NCBI RefSeq assembly: GCF_002101965.1
Contig: NZ_LQQA01000006.1
Coordinates: 62,001 to 126,000, forward strand
DNA from: Mycolicibacterium wolinskyi
GTDB lineage: Bacteria > Actinomycetota > Actinomycetes > Mycobacteriales > Mycobacteriaceae
Reading direction: 5' to 3'
DNA: 64,000 nucleotides
Part shown: in pieces, positions 1 through 8,432 of the stretch
How the letters are laid out: each line of letters opens with the position of its first letter
Numbering within the stretch: the first letter of the stretch is position 1
Notes under the pieces: model-generated
The model's database searches: none
Told to the model about the DNA's origin: nothing
What the model saw: the letters and a program-made list of their open reading frames with translations, nothing else
Made by a program: the position numbers and the translations under genes

Positions 1-710
1 GGCAGTCCGCCGGTGGTCACTCCGTCATGTCGTTGATGCTCTGCGAGCCGGATCTGTTCCATCGGGCGATCGTGCAGAGCGCCCCGCTGGAGATGGACGA
101 GGGGCGCGACGAGATGGCACAGGCGATGCAGTCCGCGCTCGCGCAGGAGCTGGCCGGCATCGACCCGGTGCAGGCGTCGGTCGACCAGCTGCTGTCGGCG
201 GAGGCCGCCGCCGTGCAGGCGGCGCAACCGTTCGGTTTCCTCGCCGGTCTGGCGTTCGCGCCGCGGTTGGGCCGCGCACCCCTACCTCCCGCGGACGAGG
301 TGGCCGAGCGGATCGCCCACGCCGCCAGCCGGATTGAGCTGCTGGCCGGATGGACGAAGGACGACGGTGCCCCGTTCGTCGTGATTGCTCCCGAGGCCAC
401 CGCCGAGGCGCTGACGAAGTTCGCGTTCGCCGATCCGACGCGGCGGTTCGTCGAGGCCTGGTCCGCGCACGGCGGCCGGGCGGCGACATACCGTTTCGAC
501 TGGACCCCCGAGCAAGCGCCACTCGGCTCCTGCCATTGCATGGAGCTGCCGTTCCTGTTCGGATCGACACAGGCTTGGTCGGATGCCTCGATGCTCGGGC
601 CGAACCGGATCATCGACGAGCGGCTCGCAGTGGAAATGCGCACGTGCTGGGCGCAATTCGCGCGCCAGGGCGTGGAGTCGTTACCCGCTGGGTCGCTGCG
701 ATTCGGGTGA
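1..710 (+). CDS. Type-B carboxylesterase, C-terminal part (cut by window edge)
   Basis: This is the 3' part of a serine esterase of the type-B carboxylesterase family (alpha/beta hydrolase fold, ester hydrolysis). The first complete codon is at 3-5, and the frame before the first internal ATG (27) reads Q-S-A-G-G-H-S-V. That is the end of the G-x-S-x-G nucleophile elbow, so the catalytic serine lies at the very start of the window and the N-terminal third is missing. Residues near the end (SCHCMELPFLFG) match the region that carries the catalytic His in this family. The gene stops at 710 and converges on the next gene with a 9-base gap. The family assignment is firm; the substrate is unknown. 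Confidence 0.85.
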   Translation, partial: QSAGGHSVMSLMLCEPDLFHRAIVQSAPLEMDEGRDEMAQAMQSALAQELAGIDPVQASVDQLLSAEAAAVQAAQPFGFLAGLAFAPRLGRAPLPPADEVAERIAHAASRIELLAGWTKDDGAPFVVIAPEATAEALTKFAFADPTRRFVEAWSAHGGRAATYRFDWTPEQAPLGSCHCMELPFLFGSTQAWSDASMLGPNRIIDERLAVEMRTCWAQFARQGVESLPAGSLRFG

Positions 711-719
711 TCCGCGGCC

Positions 720-1127
720 TCACACCTTTTCGCCGGGCAGCTTGCTGGCCTGCTCGATCCACGACCGAAGCTGCTCCTCGTCGAGCTCGTCGTCCTCGCG
801 GATGTCGAGGTAGCGCACCTCGGGATGCTTGGAGGACTTCGGTGGCATGGGATCCAGCGAGGCGCCCTTGAGGAACTGCACCTGCACGTAGTTCGTGTAG
901 CACCGGAACGACAGGAACCAGCCCTCGTCCTTGTGGCCGTAGAACGGCTGGTTCCATTTGACGGCCTTGTGCACGCCGGGAACCGTGCGCACGATCAGTT
1001 TGTCGAGGCGCTTGCCGACCTGGTGTTTCCAGTCGGGCATCGCCGAAATGTAGTCGCGCACGGGGCCGTTGCCCTCGCCCTTGGGAATCTGTGGATTGCC
1101 GCCGGAAAGCAGCTTCGGCTCAGTCAT
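720..1127 (-). CDS. DUF1801 domain protein
   Basis: A 135-residue protein of the DUF1801 (YdhG-like) family. The pattern is a short helix followed by the P-x-V-x-K-x-x-K-W-N-Q-P-F-Y core (VPGVHKAVKWNQPFYG) and a compact beta domain, with no signal peptide or membrane segment, so it is probably cytosolic. The biochemical function of the family is not established. Its start overlaps the stop of the upstream VOC gene by four bases (1124-1127), so the two genes are translationally coupled. The pair is transcribed away from the TetR gene at 1808, across tandem palindromes, and is therefore a likely target of that repressor. Confidence 0.85.
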   Translation of the reverse strand: MTEPKLLSGGNPQIPKGEGNGPVRDYISAMPDWKHQVGKRLDKLIVRTVPGVHKAVKWNQPFYGHKDEGWFLSFRCYTNYVQVQFLKGASLDPMPPKSSKHPEVRYLDIREDDELDEEQLRSWIEQASKLPGEKV

Positions 1128-1726
1128 GGTGTCTCCCAGGCGAAGCCGTCGGGGTCGGTGAATGGTCCGGCCCTCCCGGCGACGACGATACGGTGCGAGC
1201 CGGATCCGTCCGGTGACACGCCCGCGGTCTTGGCCAGATTGCGACGGCCGAAGAGCGCCAAGGTGATCGGCGGGCCGGCGAATTGCACGTACTTGCTGCC
1301 GTAACTCTTCGCGACTTCGAGCCCGCGCTCGACGTAGAACTGCTTGCTCGCGCCCACGTCGGCGACGCCGAGTTGCAGGACGAACTCGTCGATCTGGCGC
1401 GTCTCCGGCCCGCGGTTCTTCTTCGACGACGCGGCGACCGTCCAGATCGTGCCATCGGGGCTCGCGATGACACCGCCGTAACCCCAGAAGGATTTCTTGG
1501 GCGGCTTCAACTCCGTCGCACCTGCCTCGAGGGCCGCGCCGACGAACGCGTCGACCGTCGACGGTTGGGGCACCACGAGCGACAGCGTGAACCCGCAGAA
1601 ACCGCTTGTCGGCGCGTCGGACTGGCGCGTACGGACCGGAAGGTCGCGGCCGAACGCGGCTTTGTGGAAGGCGTCCGTCGCGGCGGGGTCGGGCGTTTCG
1701 ATCGTGACGTGCTCGATGCGGCTCAT
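1124..1726 (-). CDS. Glyoxalase/VOC-superfamily protein with two VOC modules
   Basis: A 200-residue vicinal-oxygen-chelate protein. Two VOC half-domains can be seen: residues about 1-95 (begins MSRIEHVTIETPDP, ends near SPDGTIWTVAAS) and about 110-195 (begins IDEFVLQLGVADV, ends near TDPDGFAWE). Members are metal-dependent lyases, dioxygenases or antibiotic-binding proteins, and nothing in the sequence fixes the substrate. It is the first gene of a two-gene operon with the DUF1801 gene. The start at 1726 is about 20 bases from the first TetR palindrome, so the operator lies over its promoter. Confidence 0.85.
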   Translation of the reverse strand: MSRIEHVTIETPDPAATDAFHKAAFGRDLPVRTRQSDAPTSGFCGFTLSLVVPQPSTVDAFVGAALEAGATELKPPKKSFWGYGGVIASPDGTIWTVAASSKKNRGPETRQIDEFVLQLGVADVGASKQFYVERGLEVAKSYGSKYVQFAGPPITLALFGRRNLAKTAGVSPDGSGSHRIVVAGRAGPFTDPDGFAWETP

Positions 1727-1764
1727 GACCGGCTTCCTTTCATCGTTGGAACGACCCCGTCGAC

Positions 1765-1785
1765 TTTGAGAGTAACACTCTCAAA
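1765..1785. promoter_or_regulatory. Palindromic operator 1 of the TetR/VOC divergent promoter
   Basis: A perfect 9+3+9 inverted repeat: TTTGAGAGT, AAC, ACTCTCAAA. It lies between the divergent starts at 1726 and 1808 and is directly followed by a second, closely related palindrome. By position and symmetry it is the probable binding site of the TetR protein encoded at 1808. Confidence 0.75.
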
Positions 1786-1804
1786 TTGAGAGTAGTAGTC
1801 TCAA
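1786..1804. promoter_or_regulatory. Palindromic operator 2 of the TetR/VOC divergent promoter
   Basis: An 8+3+8 inverted repeat, TTGAGAGT-AGT-AGTCTCAA, with one mismatch between arms and the same arm sequence as operator 1. It ends three bases before the GTG start of the TetR gene, which leaves no room for a Shine-Dalgarno sequence. The tetR transcript is therefore probably leaderless, and this operator would overlap its -10 region. Confidence 0.7.
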
Positions 1805-1807
1805 CGA

Positions 1808-2443
1808 GTGACGACCGCCAGGAGACCCGGTCAGGCCAGGACCCGTCTGGCCCGGGCCGCCGTCATCGGGGCCGCCCGCGCCCTTTTCCTCGAACGCGGT
1901 TACGGCGCCACGACGATCGAGGCCATCAGTACGGAATCGGACGTGCCGCCGGCCACCGTGTACCGGCTGTTCTCGTCCAAACGCGGAATCCTCAAGGCGA
2001 TCCTCGACGTGTCGATCGCCGGTGACGACGAGCCGGTGTCGCTGCCGGAACGGCCGAAGATCCAGGCGCTCATCGCGGACCCGGACCCGAAGAACCAGCT
2101 GGCAGGCCTGGTTGCCGTCGCCTCGGACGTGAACTCCAGGACCGCGCCCGTCTACCGCATCCTCGTCGGTGCGGCGAGCTCCGATGCCGACGCGGCCGCG
2201 CTCCTCGACGACCTGAACAGCCAACGGCGCCAAGGCCAAGGGCAGATCGTGCGGGCACTGGCCCGGTCCGGCGCTCTGCGAGCCGGCCTGGCCGAGCGCG
2301 ACGCGATCGACATCGTCTACACCCTCATGTCACCCGAGGTGTACCGGCTGATGGTCGTCGACCGGGAATGGCCGCCGCGGAGCTACGAGCGCTGGGTCAC
2401 GCAGGCCCTGGCCGATTCCCTTCTCCCGCCGCCGACCGGCTGA
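1808..2443 (+). CDS. TetR-family transcriptional regulator
   Basis: A 211-residue TetR-type repressor. The N-terminal helix-turn-helix occupies about residues 15-60 (ARALFLERGYGATTIEAI, then the recognition helix region VPPATVYRLFSSK). The C-terminal part is the ligand-binding domain. The GTG start at 1808 is chosen because MTTARRPGQ leads straight into the first helix, and it sits immediately after the operators. It is divergent from the VOC-DUF1801 pair and probably represses both promoters. The 3' end overlaps the convergent ligase gene by 47 bases. Confidence 0.88.
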   Translation: MTTARRPGQARTRLARAAVIGAARALFLERGYGATTIEAISTESDVPPATVYRLFSSKRGILKAILDVSIAGDDEPVSLPERPKIQALIADPDPKNQLAGLVAVASDVNSRTAPVYRILVGAASSDADAAALLDDLNSQRRQGQGQIVRALARSGALRAGLAERDAIDIVYTLMSPEVYRLMVVDREWPPRSYERWVTQALADSLLPPPTG

Positions 2444-3506
2444 GGCCGGGCACGATGTCGTCGAGGCTGAAGGTGACGGGCTGCTCGAGTTGTTCGTAGG
2501 TGCATGACCGCGGATCCCGGTCGGGGCGCCACCGGTTGAATTGGGCGGTGTGGCGGAAGCGACGGCCCTCCATATGGTCGTAACGCACCTCGACCACCCG
2601 CTCTGGCCGCAGCGGTACGAACGACAGATCCTTGCCTGCGTTCCAGCGCGATCCGCCGCCGTACCTGCGCGCAAGGTCCGGGTCGGCCGCCACCTGTGCC
2701 GCCCAGTTCCACGGGTGCTCGTCGAAGCTCGTGACGAGTGGCTGTAGTTCGCTGAACAATTGCCGGCGTTTGGCCATCGGGAACGCGCCGATGACGCCGA
2801 CGGAAGCCAACTCGCCGTCGGTGGTGTAGAGGCCCAGCAACAGCGAGCCGATCGCGTCGTCGGCCGATTTGTGCACGCGATACCCGGCGACCACGCAATC
2901 GGCGGTCCGTTCGTGCTTGATCTTGAACATGACCCGCTTGTCCGGCTGATAGACGAGGTCGAGCGGCTTGGCGATCACACCGTCCAGGCCCGCGCCTTCG
3001 AACTCGTCGAACCAACGCTGCGCGGTCTGGGGATCGGTCGTCGCGGGGGTGACGTGGATTTGCGGGCCCGCCTGCGTGAGCGCTTCGACGAGCGCGGCCC
3101 GGCGCTCGGCGAACGGGCGCGACGTGTAGTCCTCGTCGCCCAACGCGAGAAGGTCGAACGCGATGAACGCCGAGGGCGTCTGCTGGGCGAGCATGGTGAC
3201 CCGGCTGGCGGCGGGGTGCAGGCGCAGCTGCAGCGCCTCGAAATCCAAACCCTCGCCCGTCGCGATGACGATTTCCCCGTCGATCACACACCGGTTCGGC
3301 AGCTCGGCCTTGGCCGCCGCGACGAGTTCCGGGAAGTACCGCGTCATCGGCCGTTCGTTGCGGCTGCCGAACTCGACGTCGTCGCCGTCACGGAAACAGA
3401 TCGTGCGGAACCCGTCCCACTTCGGCTCATACGACATGCCCTCGGGAATGTTCTTCACCGGTTTCGACAGCATCGGTGAGACCGGCGGCATGACGGGCAG
3501 GTGCAT
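2397..3506 (-). CDS. ligC2: ATP-dependent DNA ligase, LigC type
   Basis: A 369-residue ATP-dependent DNA ligase with the minimal two-domain layout of mycobacterial LigC. The nucleotidyltransferase domain occupies about residues 1-205 and the OB-fold about 215-345. Motif I is EPKWDGFR, with the adenylated lysine at residue 29. Motif IV is EGAGLDGVIAK and motif V is MFKIKHER. The ATG at 3506 (MHLPVMPPV) is preferred over one at 3545, because the longer form adds a 13-residue tail unlike the family and would overlap the divergent DUF899 start. LigC enzymes seal nicks with 3' ribonucleotide ends and serve as backup end-joining or excision-repair ligases. The name follows the M. smegmatis ligC1/ligC2 arrangement as I recall it; which paralogue is 1 or 2 rests on proximity to the primase gene. 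Confidence 0.88.
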   Translation of the reverse strand: MHLPVMPPVSPMLSKPVKNIPEGMSYEPKWDGFRTICFRDGDDVEFGSRNERPMTRYFPELVAAAKAELPNRCVIDGEIVIATGEGLDFEALQLRLHPAASRVTMLAQQTPSAFIAFDLLALGDEDYTSRPFAERRAALVEALTQAGPQIHVTPATTDPQTAQRWFDEFEGAGLDGVIAKPLDLVYQPDKRVMFKIKHERTADCVVAGYRVHKSADDAIGSLLLGLYTTDGELASVGVIGAFPMAKRRQLFSELQPLVTSFDEHPWNWAAQVAADPDLARRYGGGSRWNAGKDLSFVPLRPERVVEVRYDHMEGRRFRHTAQFNRWRPDRDPRSCTYEQLEQPVTFSLDDIVPGLSRSAAGEGNRPGPA

Positions 3507-3543
3507 GGAGCCATTGTGGCCGGATAGTGGGTAGTCCTTACCC

Positions 3544-4293
3544 ATGGCTGAGCAGGAAGGGCCCGGTGTTCCCCCACCATCGATGGGCCGGCGGGATGTC
3601 GCACTGCCGAGGGTCGTGTCGCATGAGGAATGGCAGGCCGCGCGCGACGACCTGTTGGGCGAGGAAAAGGCGCTGATGAAGGCCCGGGACAGGATCGCCG
3701 CGAAACGCCGGCGGTTGCCGATGACACCCGTGCGCCGTGACTACCCCTTCATCGGTCCCGACGGCGAGGTAGACCTTTTGGGCTTGTTCGCCGGGCGGCG
3801 TCAGCTGATCGTCTACCGCTTCTTCTATGCCCCCGATGTCGAGAACTGGCCGGACGGGGCATGCTCTGGGTGCTCGTTGTTCGCTGACACGGTGGTGCAC
3901 CCGGCGCACCTGGCGGCGCGTGACACGAGCCTGGTATTCGTGTCGGCTGCCCCGCAGGAGCGCATCACACGCCTCAAAGCGCGGTTGGGCTGGGCGCACC
4001 TCCCGTTCTTCACCCTCGTCGGCGAAGCGTTTTCTCGCGACTTCGGCGTCGACGAGCTGTTCGGGCTCAACGTCTTCATTCGCGATGGCGATGACGTGTA
4101 CCGCACCTATTTCCTCAACGGACGCGGCATCGAGGAGATCGGCCCGGTGTGGTCGTTTCTCGACATCACGCCACTCGGCCGACAGGAAGAGTGGCAGGAC
4201 GTGCCGCCCGGGCGGCCCCAAGGCGCCGCATACGAATGGTGGCGCCTTCACGACCATTACGGCGACGTCGCGGCGGAGCGCGCCGACGACTAG
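3544..4293 (+). CDS. DUF899 thioredoxin-fold family protein
   Basis: A 249-residue protein of the DUF899 family. The ordered hallmarks are a basic N-terminal helical part (ALMKARDRIAAKRRRLP), the sheet segment GRRQLIVYRFFY, a CSGC motif near residue 117 in a thioredoxin-like position, then VFVSAAP and a C-terminal WSFLDITPLGRQE block typical of the family. A redox role is plausible but unproven. It lies between two ligC genes, divergent from one and parallel to the other (85-base gap to ligC1). The genuine ATG at 3544 is preceded by an untranslated spacer of only 37 bases from the divergent ligase start, so the two promoters must overlap. Confidence 0.85.
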   Translation: MAEQEGPGVPPPSMGRRDVALPRVVSHEEWQAARDDLLGEEKALMKARDRIAAKRRRLPMTPVRRDYPFIGPDGEVDLLGLFAGRRQLIVYRFFYAPDVENWPDGACSGCSLFADTVVHPAHLAARDTSLVFVSAAPQERITRLKARLGWAHLPFFTLVGEAFSRDFGVDELFGLNVFIRDGDDVYRTYFLNGRGIEEIGPVWSFLDITPLGRQEEWQDVPPGRPQGAAYEWWRLHDHYGDVAAERADD

Positions 4294-4377
4294 CGGCGCC
4301 TCTCTCGGCTTCTTCGGCTGGCCGATGACTTACCGACGGCGCGGCGGTCTAGATACGTGTCAACCGATAGATGCAGG

Positions 4378-5433
4378 ATGGAACCCGTGGACTTACCAGT
4401 GCAGCCGCCGATCGAACCTATGCTTGCGAAGGCGCAAGTGAAGGTGCCCGATGAGGCAGGGGTGTGGTCGTACGAGCCGAAGTGGGACGGCTTTCGCGCG
4501 CTGGTGTTCCGCGACGGCGACGACGTGGTGCTGCAATCCCGCAACGGAAAAGAACTCGGCCGGTACTTTCCTGAGCTTCTCGACGCGCTGCGCGACGAAC
4601 TCGTCGACCGCTGTGTGCTCGACGGCGAGATCGTGGTGCCGCGCGAGATCGGCGGTCGCATCCGGCTCGACTGGGAATCTCTGTCGCAACGCGTCCACCC
4701 TGCCGCGAGCCGGATCAAGATGCTGTCCGAGCAGACGCCCGCGCACTTCATCGGATTCGACGCGCTGGCGACGGGAGACCGCTCACTGGTGGGCGAGCCG
4801 TTCCGGGTACGGCGTGCGGCGCTGGCCGAGGCCGTCAAGAACAAGCAGTGGTGCCACGTCACGCGCACCACCGAGGACCCGGAACTGGGCACGCAGTGGC
4901 TCAAGACCTTTGAGGGCGCCGGGCTCGACGGCGTCATCGCCAAAAGGCTTGACGGACCGTATCTGCCCGGCAAGCGCGAGATGGTCAAGGTCAAACATCA
5001 CCGCGACGCGGACTGCGTGGCGATCGGATACCGCATCCACAAGAGCGGTGAAGGCATCGGGTCGATCCTGCTCGGCCTTTACCGTGCCGACGGTGAACTC
5101 CAAATGGTCGGCGGCGCAGCGTCGTTCACCGCCAAGGACCGGCTCAAGCTGCTGGCCGATCTCGAACCGCTGCGCGAAGGCGACGAGGTGCGCGAGGGTG
5201 ATCCGAGCCGGTGGAACTCGGCGGCCGACAAGCGCTGGATCCCGGTGCGGCCGGAAAGGGTGTGCGAGGTCGCTTACGACCAGATGGAGGGCAACACCGA
5301 ACACGGGCAACGGTTCCGGCACGCGGTGAAGTTCCTCCGGTGGCGGCCGGACCGCGAGCCGTCGAGCTGCACGTTCGACCAGCTGGACACCCCGCTGAAC
5401 TACGACCTCTACGACGTTCTGGAGAAACAGTAA
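4378..5433 (+). CDS. ligC1: ATP-dependent DNA ligase, LigC type, coupled to prim-polC
   Basis: A 351-residue LigC-type ATP-dependent DNA ligase. The adenylation domain carries motif I EPKWDGFR (lysine 35), a motif III region IGFDAL, motif IV EGAGLDGVIAK and motif V MVKVKHHR. The OB-fold follows, ending in VKFLRWRPDREP. The ATG at 4378 (MEPVDLPVQPP) is chosen over the GTG at 4357, whose extra seven residues are not family-like. Its TAA overlaps the ATG of the primase-polymerase gene (TAATG at 5431-5435), so ligase and polymerase are translationally coupled. This fits a gap-filling and sealing machine for excision repair or end joining. It is a diverged paralogue of the ligase at 2397-3506, about 1 kb away. 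Confidence 0.92.
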   Translation: MEPVDLPVQPPIEPMLAKAQVKVPDEAGVWSYEPKWDGFRALVFRDGDDVVLQSRNGKELGRYFPELLDALRDELVDRCVLDGEIVVPREIGGRIRLDWESLSQRVHPAASRIKMLSEQTPAHFIGFDALATGDRSLVGEPFRVRRAALAEAVKNKQWCHVTRTTEDPELGTQWLKTFEGAGLDGVIAKRLDGPYLPGKREMVKVKHHRDADCVAIGYRIHKSGEGIGSILLGLYRADGELQMVGGAASFTAKDRLKLLADLEPLREGDEVREGDPSRWNSAADKRWIPVRPERVCEVAYDQMEGNTEHGQRFRHAVKFLRWRPDREPSSCTFDQLDTPLNYDLYDVLEKQ

Positions 5434-6485
5434 TGCCAACGCCCGCAATGGAACTCGACGTCGACGGGGTTAAGGTCAGGCTGACCAATCCGGACAAGGT
5501 GTACTTCCCGAAGCTGGGCAAGGCCGGCACGAAGGGCAAGCTGGTCGAGTACTACCTCAGCGTCGCCTCCGGCCCGATGCTCGCGCTGCTGAAAGACCGG
5601 CCCACGCACCTGCAGCGGTTCCCCGACGGTATCGAGGGAGAGGAGATCTACCAGAAGCGGGTGCCGCAAAAGCATCCCGACTATCTGGAGACCTGCGTCG
5701 TCACCTTCCCGTCCGGCCGCACCGCCGACGCACTGAAGGTCACGCATCCGGCGTCGATCATCTGGGCCGCCCAGATGGGCACGGTCACGCTGCACCCATG
5801 GCAGGTGCGTTGCCCCGACACCGAGCATCCCGACGAGTTGCGCATCGACCTCGACCCTCAACCCGGGACAGGTTTCAAGGAGGCCCGCACGATCGCGTGC
5901 GACGTGCTCAAACCGCTGCTCGACGAACTCGGCTTGATCGGTTACCCGAAGACCTCGGGTGGCCGCGGTGTGCATGTGTTCCTGCGCATCAAGCCGGACT
6001 GGGACTTCATCGAAGTGCGCCGGGCCGGGATCGCACTCGCCCGCGAGGTCGAGCGTCGGGCCCCCGACGCGGTGACCACATCCTGGTGGAAGGAGGAACG
6101 CGGCGAGCGGTTGTTCATCGACTACAACCAGAACGCGCGTGACCGCACCTTCGCCTCGGCGTACTCGGCCCGCAAGACCCCGATTGCCACGGTGTCGACA
6201 CCGTTGAGCTGGGACGAACTACGCGACGCCGACCCGGACGACTACACGATCGCGACCGTGCCGGATTTCCTTGCCGGACGCGAGGATCCGTGGGCTGACA
6301 TCGATTCCAAGAAGCAATCGCTCAAGCCACTGCTCGACATGGTCGCCGCCGATGAAGAACACGGCCTCGGCGATTTGCCTTATCCGCCAAGCTATCCCAA
6401 GATGCCCGGCGAACCGCCGCGCGTGCAGCCCAGCAAGAAGGTCGCCGAGCACTGGGACGAGCAGGGCAACCGGCGCCAGGACTAA
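5433..6485 (+). CDS. LigD-type primase-polymerase, stand-alone (Prim-PolC/PolD1)
   Basis: A 350-residue archaeo-eukaryotic primase-superfamily polymerase equivalent to the POL domain of LigD but encoded on its own. It begins with the family signature NPDKVYFP. The catalytic pair D139-L-D141 sits in RIDLDPQP, the nucleotide-binding S-G-G-R-G-x-H follows in KTSGGRGVHVF, and a third acidic residue is in LFIDYNQN. Such enzymes prefer ribonucleotides and fill short gaps with them, which suits a LigC partner that seals ribonucleotide-ended nicks. It is coupled to ligC1. The gene meets the convergent HNH gene with a four-base overlap. Confidence 0.92.
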   Translation: MPTPAMELDVDGVKVRLTNPDKVYFPKLGKAGTKGKLVEYYLSVASGPMLALLKDRPTHLQRFPDGIEGEEIYQKRVPQKHPDYLETCVVTFPSGRTADALKVTHPASIIWAAQMGTVTLHPWQVRCPDTEHPDELRIDLDPQPGTGFKEARTIACDVLKPLLDELGLIGYPKTSGGRGVHVFLRIKPDWDFIEVRRAGIALAREVERRAPDAVTTSWWKEERGERLFIDYNQNARDRTFASAYSARKTPIATVSTPLSWDELRDADPDDYTIATVPDFLAGREDPWADIDSKKQSLKPLLDMVAADEEHGLGDLPYPPSYPKMPGEPPRVQPSKKVAEHWDEQGNRRQD

Positions 6486-7726
6486 CCATCGCCGTTTGTC
6501 GGTGGTGGTTGTGGTTGGAAGGGTTCATACCACCACCAGTCGGCGCGTTCGCCGGTGGGTCCGGGGCAGGGTGGTACTGCGGGTGGGGGTGTGGTCGGTG
6601 GTTGGGCGAGTGAGCCGCCGCGCAGGGGCCGCCCGGCGTGGTCGGTGACGATGAGCCGGTCGGCGGGTCCGGTGATGGTGATTTCGCCGCGGTGGTGTGA
6701 TCGGTGGTGGTGGGGGCAGACGAGGACGAGGTTGGCCAGTTCGGTGAGTCCGCCGTCTTCCCAGTGGATGATGTGGTGGGCGTGCAGGCCGCGGGTGGCG
6801 CCGCAGCCGGGCACCACGCAGCAGCGGTCGCGATGTTCCAGGGCGCGGCGTAGCCGGCGGTTGACGGTGCGGGTGGTTCGTCCTGCGCCGATGACCTGGC
6901 CGTGTTGTTCGAACCAGGTCTCGCAGGTGGCATCGCAGGTCAGATATTGGCGTTCGGCGTCGGTGAGTAGTGGGCCCAGATGTAGTGCGGCGATGCGTTT
7001 GTCGATGTCGAGGTGCACGACGACGGTGGTGTGTTGGCCGTGGGGCCGGGCGGCGACGTCGCTGTCCCAGCCCGCCTCGATCAGGCTCATGAAGGCATCG
7101 ACGGTGTTCGGGAACGGCGGGGCCTGCTCGCAATTCTCGTGGTCGCGTTTCCAGTCGGCGATCTGGGCGTCGTGATGGGACTGCATGGCGGTGTCGAGTT
7201 TCGCGGCTTCGACCCGCGGCAGGGTGATGCGGTAGGTGGTGTAGTCGTCGTGGACGTCTTTGGTGATTTCGCGTTTGGGTTCGGGCCGGGGTGTCGGGTC
7301 GGGGCGGGGTTCGAGTTTGACGGCGGTGCGCAGTTGGTTGACGGTGGCGACGGCGGCCAGTTGCGCGTAGTGCGCATCGGATCCGTCGGCGGCACGTTCG
7401 GCGATGACCCCGACCTGATCCAGGGACAGCCTGCCGTCGCGCATTGCTTCGGCGCAGCGCGGGAACTCGTCGAGGCGACGCGCGACCGCCATCATCGTGT
7501 CGGCGTTGCGGGGTGTCACACCGGTTTTCCAGGCCACCAGCGCCGACATCGACCGGGCCCCGGTGGCGCCCCACAGCTCGTCACGCTCGATCTCGGCGAC
7601 AATCTCGACCAGGCGCCCATCGATGGCATTGCGCTGACCGCACAACTGCGCGACCTCGCCGAACAACACCTCAAGCCGCTCGCAGGGTGACCCCTCAGCG
7701 GCCAAAGACGCTGCGGTAGTGGACAT
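6482..7726 (-). CDS. DUF222/HNH endonuclease domain protein (13E12 family)
   Basis: A 414-residue member of the DUF222-HNH family, known in mycobacteria as 13E12-repeat proteins. DUF222 spans about residues 30-290. The HNH nuclease motif near residues 325-360 reads HAHHIIHW, then ELANLVLVCPHHHRSHH, with the expected metal and catalytic histidines intact. The last 40 residues are a low-complexity Pro-rich tail. Mycobacterial genomes carry several copies, often implicated in recombination or as integration targets, but their role is unproven. It converges on prim-polC with a four-base overlap and has no operon partner. Confidence 0.88.
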   Translation of the reverse strand: MSTTAASLAAEGSPCERLEVLFGEVAQLCGQRNAIDGRLVEIVAEIERDELWGATGARSMSALVAWKTGVTPRNADTMMAVARRLDEFPRCAEAMRDGRLSLDQVGVIAERAADGSDAHYAQLAAVATVNQLRTAVKLEPRPDPTPRPEPKREITKDVHDDYTTYRITLPRVEAAKLDTAMQSHHDAQIADWKRDHENCEQAPPFPNTVDAFMSLIEAGWDSDVAARPHGQHTTVVVHLDIDKRIAALHLGPLLTDAERQYLTCDATCETWFEQHGQVIGAGRTTRTVNRRLRRALEHRDRCCVVPGCGATRGLHAHHIIHWEDGGLTELANLVLVCPHHHRSHHRGEITITGPADRLIVTDHAGRPLRGGSLAQPPTTPPPAVPPCPGPTGERADWWWYEPFQPQPPPTNGDG

Positions 7727-7733
7727 ATCACCA

Positions 7734-8432
7734 TCATCGCAGAGGGGTCCGACAAGTTCTGAGCCGCTGAGCTTTCGCGATGAACCGGATGATCAACGCT
7801 GCCAGGACGATCAGTAGGAACGGCCCGTAGAACTCCGTGTAGGTGACGCCGCGGCGCCAGTAGGCGATGAAGAACGCGAACCAGATGACGTAGCTTCCCG
7901 TGAGATGCAGTGCTTTCCAATGCCGGTACTGCATCCGGTGCGCGACGCCGTCGAATGAGGTGATCGTCATGGCGATGATGAACCCGTAGGCGATGAAGTC
8001 GACGACATAGATCGCGTGCGGCGTGTGGTCGACGCCCGTCTGGAAGCGCTGCGCGTTCAAGATGATCGTGGCGACGATGAACACGGCGTGGATAGCGTGC
8101 GATCCGGCGAAGGCGACGCCGAGATAACGACGGTTGCGCCGAATCCATTTCGTGGTCGCGGTCGGCCACAACTGGTAGAGCGATGACGCGGTGAACGCGA
8201 GCAGGAAGAGGACTGCTGAGGTGCGGGCGGTGATTCGGATCCCGAGATTGGCCCCGCCGGCACCGCCGACCGCGGTCGCGGCGATAGTGGCGAAGATCGC
8301 GATCGCGAAAACGAGAGCCCACATCAGTCTCCATCCCGACAGGGCGGTGACGATGGGACTGTTGCGCGGCGGTGCTGGGCGGCGGGGCGTGACGGCCGTC
8401 GTGTGCGCCTCGTGTGGCGTGGTCTCGGTCAT
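7734..8432 (-). CDS. Ferric-reductase-like transmembrane protein
   Basis: A 232-residue integral membrane protein with about six hydrophobic helices. The first is WALVFAIAIFATIAA near residue 38, followed by segments near 70, 105, 145, 180 and 205. Histidines inside or at the ends of helices (SHAIHAVF near residue 112, WKALHLTG near 172) are placed as haem ligands in the ferric reductase/YedZ-like superfamily. No FAD or NADPH domain is present, so it could only be the membrane electron-carrier part. It lies eight bases after the end of the 13E12 gene's start region and is transcribed in the same direction. Partner and substrate are unknown. Confidence 0.7.
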   Translation of the reverse strand: MTETTPHEAHTTAVTPRRPAPPRNSPIVTALSGWRLMWALVFAIAIFATIAATAVGGAGGANLGIRITARTSAVLFLLAFTASSLYQLWPTATTKWIRRNRRYLGVAFAGSHAIHAVFIVATIILNAQRFQTGVDHTPHAIYVVDFIAYGFIIAMTITSFDGVAHRMQYRHWKALHLTGSYVIWFAFFIAYWRRGVTYTEFYGPFLLIVLAALIIRFIAKAQRLRTCRTPLR

